A DNA stretch of 64,000 bases, from NCBI GenBank assembly GCA_036172665.1, contig CM069872.1:26726001-26790000 (forward strand). The letters run 5' to 3'. The translations under genes and the position numbers were made by a program. Position 1 is the stretch's first letter; every line of letters starts with the position of its first letter. This DNA comes from Prosopocoilus inquinatus (taxonomy: Eukaryota > Arthropoda > Insecta > Coleoptera > Lucanidae). Below, piece after piece: positions 1 to 9,988 of the stretch. The notes under the pieces are model-generated. The model saw nothing but the letters and a program-made list of their open reading frames with translations, was not told where the DNA came from and made no database searches.

Positions 1-149
1 TAGATGAGTAAGGATCGATTAGATACATCACAGGAACAACGCTAATGCGTGTTGTTTCGTTTAAAACTATTTCCAGCTTCTGCTGCGTCCGAGAACTTTG
101 TATCTCACATCAGAGTTACTGGAGTCCATCCAAACGTCAAATAACATGA
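1..149 (+). repeat. Reference monomer, 149 bp
   Basis: This copy is used as the phase reference. It starts at TAGATGAGTAAGG, carries GGATCGATTAG (a ClaI-type ATCGAT site at 14-19), then the conserved CATCACAGGAACA, the CG-containing GTGTTGTTTCG and TTTAAAAC around 50-67, a short dyad CAGC-TTCT-GCTG at 74-85, the conserved ATCTCACATCAGAG near 102-115, and ends CAAATAACATGA. I count seven CpG dinucleotides, against about six expected from its base composition. Main variable sites across the array are the base before CG in AATGCGTG/AATACGTG, the stretch after TGCTGCGTCC, the CATCC/CATCG choice and the TGATAGATGAG/TGTTAGATAAG/TAGTAGATAAG start. Confidence 0.95.
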
Positions 150-596
150 TAGATGAGTAAGGATCGATTAGATACATCACAGGAACAACGCTAATACGTG
201 TTGTTTCGTTTAAAACTCTTTCTAGCTTCAGCTGCGTCCGAGAACTTCGTAACTCACATCAAAGTTACTGGAGTCCATCGAAACGCCAAATAACATGATA
301 GATGAGTAAGGATCGATTAGATACATCACAGGAACATCGCTAATGCGTGTTGTTTCGTTTAAAACTATTTCCAGCTTCTGCTGCGTCCAAAAACTTTGTA
401 TCTCACATCAGAGTTACTGGAGTCCATCCAAACGTAAAATAACATGATAGATGAGTAAGGATCGATTAGATACATCACAGGAACATCGCTAATGCGTGTT
501 GTTTCGTTTAAAACTATTTCCAGCTTCTGCTGCGTCCGAAAACGTCGTATCTCACATCAGAGTTACTGGAGGCCATCGAAACGACAAATAACATGA

Positions 597-744
597 TAGA
601 TGAGTAAGGATCGATTGATACATCACAGGAACATCGCTAATGCGTGTTGTTTCGTTTAAAACTATTTCCAGCTTCTGCTGCGTCCGAAAACGTCGTATCT
701 CACATCAGAGTTACTGGAGTCCATCGAAACGTCAAAAAACATGA
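597..744 (+). repeat. 148-bp monomer subtype t7
   Basis: A one-base deletion turns GATTAGATAC into GATTGATAC, giving 148 bp. In nearly every case it directly follows a t6 monomer (GAGGCC, GACAAATA), for example near 10.28, 12.37, 14.01, 17.15, 20.82, 26.33, 43.92, 45.86, 50.63, 58.23 and 60.02 kb. The single deletion therefore spread by block duplication and did not arise repeatedly. Confidence 0.85.
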
Positions 745-1042
745 TAGATGAGTAAGGATCGCTTAGATACATCACAGGAACAACGCTAATACGTGTTGTT
801 TCGTTCAAAATTATTTCCAGCTACTGCTGCGTCCGAGAACTTTGTATCTCACATCAGAGTTACTGGAGTCCATCCAAACGTCAGATAACATGATAGATGA
901 GTAAGTATCGATTAGATACATCACAGGAACAACGCTCATACGTGTTGTTTCGTTTAAAACTATTTCCAGTTGCTGCTGCGTCCGAAAACGTCGTATCTCA
1001 CATCAGACTTACTGGAGTTCATCCAAACGTCAAATAACATGT

Positions 1043-1341
1043 TAGATAATTAAGGATCGTTTAGATACATCACAGGAACAACGCTAATACGTGTTGTTTC
1101 GTTCAAAACTATTTCCAGCTTCTGCTGCGTCCTAGAACTTTGTATCTCACATCAGAGTTACTGGTGTCCGTCCAAACGTCAAATAACATGATAGATGAGT
1201 AAGGATCGATAAGATACATCACAGGAACAACGCTAATGCGTGTTGTTTCATTTAAAACTATTTGCAGCTTCTGCTGCTTCCGATAAACTTTGTATCTCAC
1301 ATCAGAGTTACTGGAGTCCATCCAAACGTCAAATAACATGA
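1043..1341 (+). repeat. t2-t3 pair, the commonest higher-order signature
   Basis: The pair of one 149-bp t2 and one 150-bp t3 monomer is the most widely repeated ordered signature. Pairs of this kind start near 1043, 4025, 5664, 7752, 10732, 12966, 14456, 18181, 21859, 23498, 23946, 28266, 29757, 30354, 31249, 31846, 34082, 34679, 35574, 36171, 36917, 39299, 40045, 41685, 42431, 44368, 46900, 47646, 48392, 51521, 54056, 55846, 58975, 60465 and 62403. Most are preceded by t1. At 12966, 31249, 35574 and 36917 the preceding or first monomer is hybrid. Spacing runs from 3 to 29 monomers; about 597, 746, 1490 and 1639 bp recur. Confidence 0.85.
1192..1341 (+). repeat. 150-bp monomer subtype t3
   Basis: One extra base relative to the 149-bp reference comes from CCGATAAAC in place of CCGAGAAC. 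The same monomer carries TTTCATTT, which removes a CpG present in most other subtypes, and TTTGCAG instead of TTCCAG. Because 150 is divisible by three, reading frames continue from this monomer into the next without changing frame. That explains the recurrent reverse-strand open frames centred on it. Confidence 0.9.
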
Positions 1342-1789
1342 TAGATGAGTAAGGATCGATTAGATACATCACAGGAACAACGATAATACGTGTTGTTTCG
1401 TTTAAAACTATTTCCAGCTCCTGCTGCGTCCAAAAACTTCGTATCTCACATCAGAATTACTAGAGTCCATCGAAACGTCAAATAACATGACAGATGAGTA
1501 AGGATCGATTAGATACATCACAGGAACAACGCTAATGCGTGTTGTTTCGTTTAAAACTATTTGCAGCTTCTGCTGCTTCCGATAAACTTTGTATCTCACA
1601 TCAGAGTTACTGGAGTCCATCCAAACGTCAAATAACATGATAGATGAGTAAGGATCGATTAGATACATCACAGGAACAACGCTAATACGTGTTGTTTCGT
1701 TCAAAACTATTTCCAGCTTCTGCTGCGTCCGAGGACTTTGTATCTCACATCAGAGTTACTGGAGTCCATCCAAACGTCAAATAACATGA

Positions 1790-2237
1790 TAGATGAGTAA
1801 GGATCGATTAGATACATCACAGGAACAACGCTAATACGTGTTGTTTCGTTTAAAACTCTTTCTAGCTTCAGCTGCGTCCGAGAACTTCGTAACTCACATC
1901 AAAGTTACTGGAGTCCATCGAAACGCCAAATAACATGATAGATGAGTAAGGATCGATTAGATACATCACAGGAACAACGCTAATGCATGTTGTTTCGTTT
2001 AAAACTATTTCCAGCTCCTGCTGCGTCCAAAAACTTCGTATCTCACATCAGAGTTACTAGAGTCCATCGAAACGTCAAATAACATGATAGATGAGTAAGG
2101 GTCGATTAGATACATCACAGGAACAACGCTAATGCGTGTTGTTTCATTTAAAACTATTTGCTGCTTTTGCTGCGTCCGATAAACTTTGTATCTCACATCA
2201 GAGTTACTGGAGTCCATCCAAACGTCAAATAACATGA
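1790..2237 (+). repeat. Three-monomer cassette t13-t14-t15
   Basis: t13 (1790-1938) carries AAACTCTTTCTAGC, CTTCAGCTGCG, GTAACTCACATCAAAG and CGAAACGCC. t14 (1939-2087) carries AATGCATGTTG and TTACTAGAG. t15 (2088-2237) is a 150-bp monomer with TTTCATTT and GCGTCCGATAAAC. The order recurs near 6.6, 8.7, 11.5 (with t15 altered), 37.7, 49.3, 53.2, 54.9 and 61.25 kb. Near 40.85, 43.25 and 52.65 kb a t13 start is joined to the right half of another monomer (CAGAATTACTAGAG), so these are hybrids. Near 56.8 kb t13 is followed by a t11-like monomer, not t14. Confidence 0.83.
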
Positions 2238-2535
2238 TAGATGAGTAAGGATCGATTAGATACATCACAGGAACAACGCTAATACGTGTTGTTTCGTTTA
2301 AAACTATTTCCAGCTCCTGCTGCGTCCAAAAACTTCGTATCTCACATCAGAATTACTAGAGTCCATCGAAACGTCAAATAACATGATAGATGAGTAAGGA
2401 TCGATTAGATACATCACAGGAACAACGCTAATGCGTGTTGTTTCGTTTAAAACTATTTCCAGCTTCTGCTGCGTCCGAAAATTTCGTATCTCACATCAGA
2501 GTTACTGGAGCCCATCGAAACGTCAAATAACACAG

Positions 2536-3131
2536 TAGATAAGTAAGGATCGATTGGATACATCACAGGAACAACGATAATACGTGTTGTTTAGTTTAAA
2601 ACTATTTCCAGCTCCTGCTGCGTCCAAAAACTTTGTATCTCACATCGGAGTTACTGGAGTCCATCCAAACGTAAAATAACATGACAGATGAGTAAGGATC
2701 GATTAGATACATCACAGGAACATGGCTAATGCGTGTTGCTTAGTTTAAAACTATTTCCAGCTTCTGCTGCGTCCGAAAACGTCGTATCTCACATCAGAGT
2801 TACTGGAGTCCATCGAAACGACAAATAACATGATAGATAAGTAAGGATCGATTAGATACAGCACAGGAACAACGCTAATACGTGTTGTTTCGTTTAAAAC
2901 TATCTCCAGCTTCAGCTGCGTCCGAGAACTTCGTATCTCACTTCAGAGTTACTGGAGTCCATCGAAACGTCAAGTAACATGATAGGTGAGTAAGAATCGA
3001 TTAGATACATCACAGGAACAACGCTAATGCGTGTTGTTTCGTTTAAAACTATTTCCAGCAACTGCTGCGTCCGAGAATTTTGTATCTTACATCAGACTTA
3101 CTGGAGTAGATCCAAACGTCAAATAACATGT
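2536..3131 (+). repeat. Four-monomer cassette t9-t10-t11-t12
   Basis: t9 (2536-2684) carries GATTGGATAC, AACGATAATAC and CATCGGAGTT. t10 (2685-2833) carries ACATGGCTAATG and TTGCTTAGTTT. t11 (2834-2982) carries GATACAGCAC, CTATCTCCAGCTTCAGC and CACTTCAGAG. t12 (2983-3131) carries AGGTGAGTAAGAATCG, CAGCAACTGC and TATCTTACATCAG. The four stand in this order as a 596-bp block. The t9-t10-t11 core recurs near 7.3, 9.4, 15.5, 19.2, 24.5, 38.4, 41.1, 43.5, 50.0, 57.6 and 63.4 kb, usually with a different monomer after t11 or with t11 replaced by a hybrid. Confidence 0.85.
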
Positions 3132-4472
3132 TAGATAAGTAAGAATCGAATAGATACATCACAGGAACAACGCTAATACGTGTTGTTACGTTCAAAACTA
3201 TTTCCAGATACTGCTGCGTCCGAGAACTTTGTATCTCACATCAGAGTTACTGGAGTCCATCCAAACGTCAAATAACATGATAGATGAGTAAGGATCGATT
3301 AGATACATCACAGGAACAACGCTAATACGTGTTGCTTCGTTTAAAAGTATTTCCAGCTCCTGCTGCGTCCAAAAATTTCGTATCTCACATCAGAGTTACT
3401 GGAGTCCATCGAAACGCCAAATAACATGATAGATGAGTAAGGATCGATTAGATACATCACAGGAACAACGCTAATGCGTGTTGTTTCGTTTAAAACTATT
3501 TCCAGCTCCTGCTGCGTCCGAAAACGACGTATCTCACATCAGAGTTACTGGAGGCCATCGAAACGATAAATAACATGATAGATGAGTAAGGATCGATTGA
3601 TACATCACAGGAACATCGCTAATGCGTGTTGTTTCGTTTAAAACTATTTCCAGCTTCTGCTGCGTCCGAAAACGTCGTATCTCACATCAGAGTTACTGGA
3701 GTCCATCGAAACGTCAAATAACATGTTAGATAAGTAAGGATCGCTTAGATACATCACAGGAACAACGCTAATACGTGTTGTTTCGTTCAAAATTATTTCC
3801 AGCTACTGCTGCGTTCGAGAACTTTGTATCTCACATCAGAGTTACTGGAGTCCATCCAAACGTCAAATAACATGATAAATGAGTAAGTATCGATTAGATA
3901 CATCACAGGAACAACGCTAATACGTGTTGTTTCGTTTAAAACTATTTCCAGTTGCTGCTGCGTCCGAAAACGTCGTATCTCACATCAGACTTACTGGAGT
4001 CCATCCAAACGTCAAATAACATGTTAGATAATTAAGGATCGTTTAGATACATCACAGGAACAACGCTAATACGTGTTGTTTCGTTCAAAACTATTTCCAG
4101 CTTCTGCTGCGTCCTAGAACTTTGTATCTCACATCAGAGTTACTGGTGTCCGTCCAAACGTCAAATAACATGATAGATGAGTAAGGATCGATAAGATACA
4201 TCACAGGAACAACGCTAATGCGTGTTGTTTCATTTAAAACTATTTGCAGCTTCTGCTGCTTCCGATAAACTTTGTATCTCACATCAGAGTTACTGGAGTC
4301 CATCCAAACGTCAAATAACAAGATAGATGAGTAAGGATCGATTAGATACATCACAGGAACAACGCTAATACGTGTTGTTTCGTTTAAAACTATTTCCAGC
4401 TCCTGCTGCGTCCAAAAATTTCGTATCTCACATCAGAGTTACTGGAGTCCATCGAAACGTCAAATAACATAG

Positions 4473-4770
4473 TAGATAAGTAAGGATCGATTAGATACAT
4501 CACAGGAACAACGCTAATACGTGTTGTTTCGTTCAAAACTATTTCCAGCTTCTGCTGCGTCCGAGAACTTTGTATCTCACATCAGAGTTACTGGAGTCCA
4601 TTCAAACGTCAAATAACATGCTATATAAGTAAGGATCGATTAGATACATCACAGGAACAACGCTAATACGTGTTATTTCGTTTAAAACTATTTCCAGCTC
4701 CTGCTGCGTCCAAAAACTTCGTATCTCTCTTCAGAATTACTAGAGTCCATCGAAACGTCAAATAACATGA
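4473..4770 (+). repeat. Two-monomer cassette t4-t5
   Basis: t4 (4473-4621) begins TAGATAAG after AACATAG, and has GTTCAAAAC, CCGAGAACTTTG and CCATTCAAACG. t5 (4622-4770) begins TATATAAG after AACATGC, and has GTGTTATTTCG and, in many copies, CTCTCTTCAGAATTAC. The pair recurs near 13.4, 15.9, 17.3, 19.65, 20.95, 25.0, 25.9, 26.5, 30.8, 32.3, 35.1, 36.6, 37.4, 40.5, 42.9, 52.3 and 59.3 kb. In the 30.8-43 kb copies t5 has GTTATTTCGTTCAAAAC followed by CCGAGAAC, so its right part has been exchanged with a t4-type monomer. Confidence 0.83.
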
Positions 4771-5520
4771 TAGATGAGTAAGGATCGATTAGATACATCA
4801 CAGGAACAACGCCAATGCGTGTTGTTTCGTTTAAAACTATTTCCAGCTCCTGCTGCGTCCAAAAACTTTGTATCTCACATCAGAGTTACTGGAGTCCATC
4901 CAAACGTAAAATAACATAGCAGATAAGTAAGGATCGATTAGATACATCACAGGAACATCGCTAATGCGTGTTGTTTCGTTTAAAACTATTTCCAGCTTCT
5001 GCTGCGTCCAAAAACTTTGTATCTCACATCAGAGTTACTGGAGTCCATCCAAACGTAAAATAACATGATAGATGAGTAAGGATCGATTAGACACATCACA
5101 GGAACATCGCTAATGCGTGTTGTTTCGTTTAAAACTATTTCCAGCTTCTGCTGCGTCCGAAAACGTCGTATCTCACATCAGAGTTACTGGAGGCCATCGA
5201 AACGACAAATAACATGATAGATGAGTAAGGATCGATTGATACATCACAGGAACATCGCTAATGCGTGTTGTTTCGTTTAAAACTATTTCCAGCTTCTGCT
5301 GCGTCCGAAAACGTCGTATCTCACATCAGAGTTACTGGAGTCCATCGAAACGTCAAATAACATGTTAGATAAGTAAGGATCGCTTAGATACATCACAGGA
5401 ACAACGCTAATACGTGTTGTTTCGTTCAAAATTATTTCCAGCTACTGCTGCGTCCGAGAACTTTGTATCTCACATCAGAGTTACTGGAGTCCATCCAAAC
5501 GTCAGATAACATGATAGATG

Positions 5521-7608
5521 AGTAAGTATCGATTAGATACATCACAGGAACAACGCTCATACGTGTTGTTTCGTTTAAAACTATTTCCAGTTGCTGCTGC
5601 GTCCGAAAACGTCGTGTCTCACATCAGACTTACTGGAGTCCATCCAAACGTCAAATAACATGTTAGATAATTAAGGATCGTTTAGATACATCACAGGAAC
5701 AACGCTAATACGTGTTGTTTCGTTCAAAACTATTTCCAGCTTCTGCTGCGTCCTAGAACTTTGTATCTCACATCAGAGTTACTGGTGTCCGTCCAAACGT
5801 CAAATAACATGATAGATGAGTAAGGATCGATAAGATACATCACAGGAACAACGCTAATGCGTGTTGTTTCATTTAAAACTATTTGCAGCTTCTGCTGCTT
5901 CCGATAAACTTTGTATCTCACATCAGATTTACTGGAGTCCATCCAAACGTCAAATAACATGATAGATGAGTAAGGATCGATTAGATACATCACAGGAACA
6001 ACACTAATGCGTGTTGTTTCATTTCAAACTATTTGCAGCTTCTGCTGCTTCCGATAAACTTTGTATCTCACATCAGAGTTACTGGAGTCCATCCAAACGT
6101 CAAATAACATGATAGATGAGTAAGGATCGATTAGATACATCACAGGAACAACGCTAATACGTGTTGTTTCGTTTAAAACTATTTCCAGCTCCTGCTGCGT
6201 CCAAAAACTTCGTATCTCACATCAGAATTACTAGAGTCCATCGAAACGTCAAATAACATGACAGATGAGTAAGGATCGATTAGATACATCACAGGAACAA
6301 CGCTAATGCGTGTTGTTTCGTTTAAAACTATTTCCAGCTTCTGCTGCGTCCGAAAATTTCGTATCACACATCAGAGTTACTGGAGTCCATCCAAACGTCA
6401 AATAACATGTTAGATAAGTAAGGATCGTTTAGATACATCACAGGAACAACGCTAATACGTGTTGTTTCGTTCAAAACTATTTCCAGCTTCTGCTGCGTCC
6501 GAGAACTTTGTATCTCACATCAGAGTTACTGGAGTCCATCCAAACGTCAAATAACATGATAGATGAGTAAGGATCGATTAGATACATCACAGGAACAACG
6601 CTAATACGTGTTGTTTCGTTTAAAACTCTTTCTAGCTTCAGCTGCGTCCGAGAACTTCGTAACTCACATCAAAGTTACTGGAGTCCATCGAAACGCCAAA
6701 TAACATGATAGATGAGTAAGGATCGATTAGATACATCACAGGAACAACGCTAATGCATGTTGTTTCGTTTAAAACTATTTCCAGCTCCTGCTGCGTCCAA
6801 AAACTTCGTATCTCACATCAGAGTTACTAGAGTCCATCGAAACGTCAAATAACATGATAGATGAGTAAGGATCGATTAGATACATCACAGGAACAACGCT
6901 AATGCGTGTTGTTTCATTTAAAACTATTTGCAGCTTCTGCTGCGTCCGATAAACTTTGTATCTCACATCAGAGTTACTGGAGTCCATCCAAACGTCAAAT
7001 AACATGATAGATGAGTAAGGATCGATTAGATACATCACAGGAACTTCGCTAATACGTGTTGTTTCGTTTAAAACTATTTCCAGCTCCTGCTGCGTCCAAA
7101 AACTTCGTATCTCACATCAGAATTACTAGAGTCCATCGAAAGTCAAATAACATGATAGATGAGTAAGGATCGATTAGATACATCACAGGAACAACGCTAA
7201 TGCGTGTTGTTTCGTTTAAAACTATTTCCAGCTTCTGCTGCGTCCGAAAATTTCGTATCTCACATCAGAGTTACTGGAGTCCATCGAAACGTCAAATAAC
7301 ATAGTAGATAAGTAAGGATCGATTGGATACATCACAGGAACAACGATAATACGTGTTGTTTCGTTTAAAACTATTTCCAGCTCCTGCTGCGTCCAAAAAC
7401 TTTGTATCTCACATCGGAGTTACTGGAGTCCATCCAAACGTAAAATAACATGATAGATGAGTAAGGATCGATTAGATACATCACAGGAACATGGCTAATG
7501 CGTGTTGCTTAGTTTAAAACTATTTCCAGCTTCTGCTGCGTCCGAAAACGTCGTATCTCACATCAGAGTTACTGGAGTCCATCGAAACGACAAATAACAT
7601 GATAGATA
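5521..7608 (+). repeat. Tandem duplication D1, left copy (2088 bp, 14 monomers)
   Basis: This block is repeated immediately to the right at a constant offset of 2088 bp. Rare private variants occur at matching places in both copies: GTCGTGTCTC near 5612/7700, TTTCATTTCAAAC near 6028/8116, GTATCACACATC near 6361/8449, GAACTTCGCTAATACG near 7041/9129 and the one-base deletion CGAAAGTC near 7138/9226. I found no mismatch at the sites I compared. The match ends where the right copy runs on into GGATCGATTAGATACAGC after 9696. An unequal exchange between sister arrays is the simplest origin. Confidence 0.85.
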
Positions 7609-9696
7609 AGTAAGTATCGATTAGATACATCACAGGAACAACGCTCATACGTGTTGTTTCGTTTAAAACTATTTCCAGTTGCTGCTGCGTCCGAAAACGT
7701 CGTGTCTCACATCAGACTTACTGGAGTCCATCCAAACGTCAAATAACATGTTAGATAATTAAGGATCGTTTAGATACATCACAGGAACAACGCTAATACG
7801 TGTTGTTTCGTTCAAAACTATTTCCAGCTTCTGCTGCGTCCTAGAACTTTGTATCTCACATCAGAGTTACTGGTGTCCGTCCAAACGTCAAATAACATGA
7901 TAGATGAGTAAGGATCGATAAGATACATCACAGGAACAACGCTAATGCGTGTTGTTTCATTTAAAACTATTTGCAGCTTCTGCTGCTTCCGATAAACTTT
8001 GTATCTCACATCAGATTTACTGGAGTCCATCCAAACGTCAAATAACATGATAGATGAGTAAGGATCGATTAGATACATCACAGGAACAACACTAATGCGT
8101 GTTGTTTCATTTCAAACTATTTGCAGCTTCTGCTGCTTCCGATAAACTTTGTATCTCACATCAGAGTTACTGGAGTCCATCCAAACGTCAAATAACATGA
8201 TAGATGAGTAAGGATCGATTAGATACATCACAGGAACAACGCTAATACGTGTTGTTTCGTTTAAAACTATTTCCAGCTCCTGCTGCGTCCAAAAACTTCG
8301 TATCTCACATCAGAATTACTAGAGTCCATCGAAACGTCAAATAACATGACAGATGAGTAAGGATCGATTAGATACATCACAGGAACAACGCTAATGCGTG
8401 TTGTTTCGTTTAAAACTATTTCCAGCTTCTGCTGCGTCCGAAAATTTCGTATCACACATCAGAGTTACTGGAGTCCATCCAAACGTCAAATAACATGTTA
8501 GATAAGTAAGGATCGTTTAGATACATCACAGGAACAACGCTAATACGTGTTGTTTCGTTCAAAACTATTTCCAGCTTCTGCTGCGTCCGAGAACTTTGTA
8601 TCTCACATCAGAGTTACTGGAGTCCATCCAAACGTCAAATAACATGATAGATGAGTAAGGATCGATTAGATACATCACAGGAACAACGCTAATACGTGTT
8701 GTTTCGTTTAAAACTCTTTCTAGCTTCAGCTGCGTCCGAGAACTTCGTAACTCACATCAAAGTTACTGGAGTCCATCGAAACGCCAAATAACATGATAGA
8801 TGAGTAAGGATCGATTAGATACATCACAGGAACAACGCTAATGCATGTTGTTTCGTTTAAAACTATTTCCAGCTCCTGCTGCGTCCAAAAACTTCGTATC
8901 TCACATCAGAGTTACTAGAGTCCATCGAAACGTCAAATAACATGATAGATGAGTAAGGATCGATTAGATACATCACAGGAACAACGCTAATGCGTGTTGT
9001 TTCATTTAAAACTATTTGCAGCTTCTGCTGCGTCCGATAAACTTTGTATCTCACATCAGAGTTACTGGAGTCCATCCAAACGTCAAATAACATGATAGAT
9101 GAGTAAGGATCGATTAGATACATCACAGGAACTTCGCTAATACGTGTTGTTTCGTTTAAAACTATTTCCAGCTCCTGCTGCGTCCAAAAACTTCGTATCT
9201 CACATCAGAATTACTAGAGTCCATCGAAAGTCAAATAACATGATAGATGAGTAAGGATCGATTAGATACATCACAGGAACAACGCTAATGCGTGTTGTTT
9301 CGTTTAAAACTATTTCCAGCTTCTGCTGCGTCCGAAAATTTCGTATCTCACATCAGAGTTACTGGAGTCCATCGAAACGTCAAATAACATAGTAGATAAG
9401 TAAGGATCGATTGGATACATCACAGGAACAACGATAATACGTGTTGTTTCGTTTAAAACTATTTCCAGCTCCTGCTGCGTCCAAAAACTTTGTATCTCAC
9501 ATCGGAGTTACTGGAGTCCATCCAAACGTAAAATAACATGATAGATGAGTAAGGATCGATTAGATACATCACAGGAACATGGCTAATGCGTGTTGCTTAG
9601 TTTAAAACTATTTCCAGCTTCTGCTGCGTCCGAAAACGTCGTATCTCACATCAGAGTTACTGGAGTCCATCGAAACGACAAATAACATGATAGATA
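7609..9696 (+). repeat. Tandem duplication D1, right copy
   Basis: This is the second copy of the 14-monomer block. Its left junction can be read inside one monomer: TAGATAAG at 7603 comes from the end of the block (as at 9691), while GTAAGTATCG just after it is the start of the block (as at 5522). The breakpoint lies within 7609-7613, between the two diagnostic bases. Confidence 0.85.
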
Positions 9697-9988
9697 AGTA
9701 AGGATCGATTAGATACAGCACAGGAACAACGCTAATACGTGTTGTTTCGTTTAAAACTATCTCCAGCTTCAGCTGCGTCCGAGAACTTCGTATCTCACTT
9801 CAGAGTTACTGGAGTCCATCGAAACGTCAAATAACATGATAGGAGAGTAAGAATCGATTAGATACAGCACAGGAACAACGCTAATACGTGTTGTTTCGTT
9901 TAAAACTATCTCCAGCTTCAGCTGCGTCCGAGAACTTCGTATCTCACTTCAGAGTTACTGGAGTCCATCGAAACGTCAAATAACATGA
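9691..9988 (+). repeat. Single-monomer duplication of t11
   Basis: Two t11-type monomers, 9691-9839 and 9840-9988, stand side by side. Both have GATACAGCAC, CTATCTCCAGC and CACTTCAGAG, where other cassettes have only one. The second begins AGGAGAGTAAGAATCG, which is the beginning of t12 with one base changed, so it is a t12/t11 hybrid produced by a one-monomer out-of-register exchange. A normal t12 follows at 9989. Confidence 0.8.

Larger units (their letters stand above)
448..1341 (+). repeat. Six-monomer cassette t6-t7-t8-t1-t2-t3
   Basis: Six consecutive diagnostic subtypes span 894 bp: t6 (448-596; GAGGCCATCG then GACAAATA), t7 (597-744; 148 bp, GATTGATAC), t8 (745-893; ATCGCTTAG, CAAAATTATTTCC, CTACTGCTG), t1 (894-1042; GTAAGTATCG, TTGCTGCTG, CAGACTTAC), t2 (1043-1191; ATAATTAAGG, CCTAGAAC, GTGTCCGTCC) and t3 (1192-1341; 150 bp, GATAAGATAC, TTTCATTT, TTTGCAG, CCGATAAAC). 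The 148-bp and 150-bp members cancel, so the cassette is exactly 6 x 149 bp. The same order, complete or nearly so, recurs near 3.6-4.3, 5.1-6.0, 13.9-14.8, 43.8-44.7 and 59.9-60.8 kb. Confidence 0.88.
301..2833 (+). repeat. Left block, re-used at about 4922-7603
   Basis: Monomers here line up with the stretch 4922-7603, first at a distance of 4621 bp and, beyond about 1372, at about 4770 bp. The change comes from one extra 150-bp monomer near 5993-6142 (TTTCATTTCAAAC) that has no partner here. Shared order includes the six-monomer cassette, the t13-t15 cassette and t9-t10. The copies differ at scattered bases, so this is an older duplication than D1. Confidence 0.7.

Noticed and set aside
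74..85. CAGC-TTCT-GCTG dyad as a hairpin terminator or RNA element.
   Set aside because: The stem is four base pairs, with no T-run after it, and it repeats in every monomer with variants that break it (TTGCTGCTG, CTTCAGCTG). There is no transcription unit to end.
1109..1372. Reverse-strand open frames of 62-98 codons at dozens of places (for example 1109-1372, 5730-5993, 14522-14785, 63180-62917), coding near-identical peptides with an internal repeat.
   Set aside because: They are the satellite read backwards. Each sits on a 150-bp monomer (t3 or t15) or another chance frame-keeping junction. The peptide repeats because the DNA repeats, there is no codon-type conservation, and stops return in the next 149-bp monomer through the frame shift.
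4622..4631. TATATAAG at the start of t5 monomers as a TATA box.
   Set aside because: It is a two-base variant of TAGATAAG at the ordinary monomer start and recurs only because t5 was copied. No downstream gene exists.
5521..9696. Near-identical tandem blocks as assembly errors.
   Set aside because: This cannot be excluded for D1, which shows no difference at the sites compared. D2, D3 and D4 carry private differences and readable junctions, which favour real duplications; long reads would settle it.
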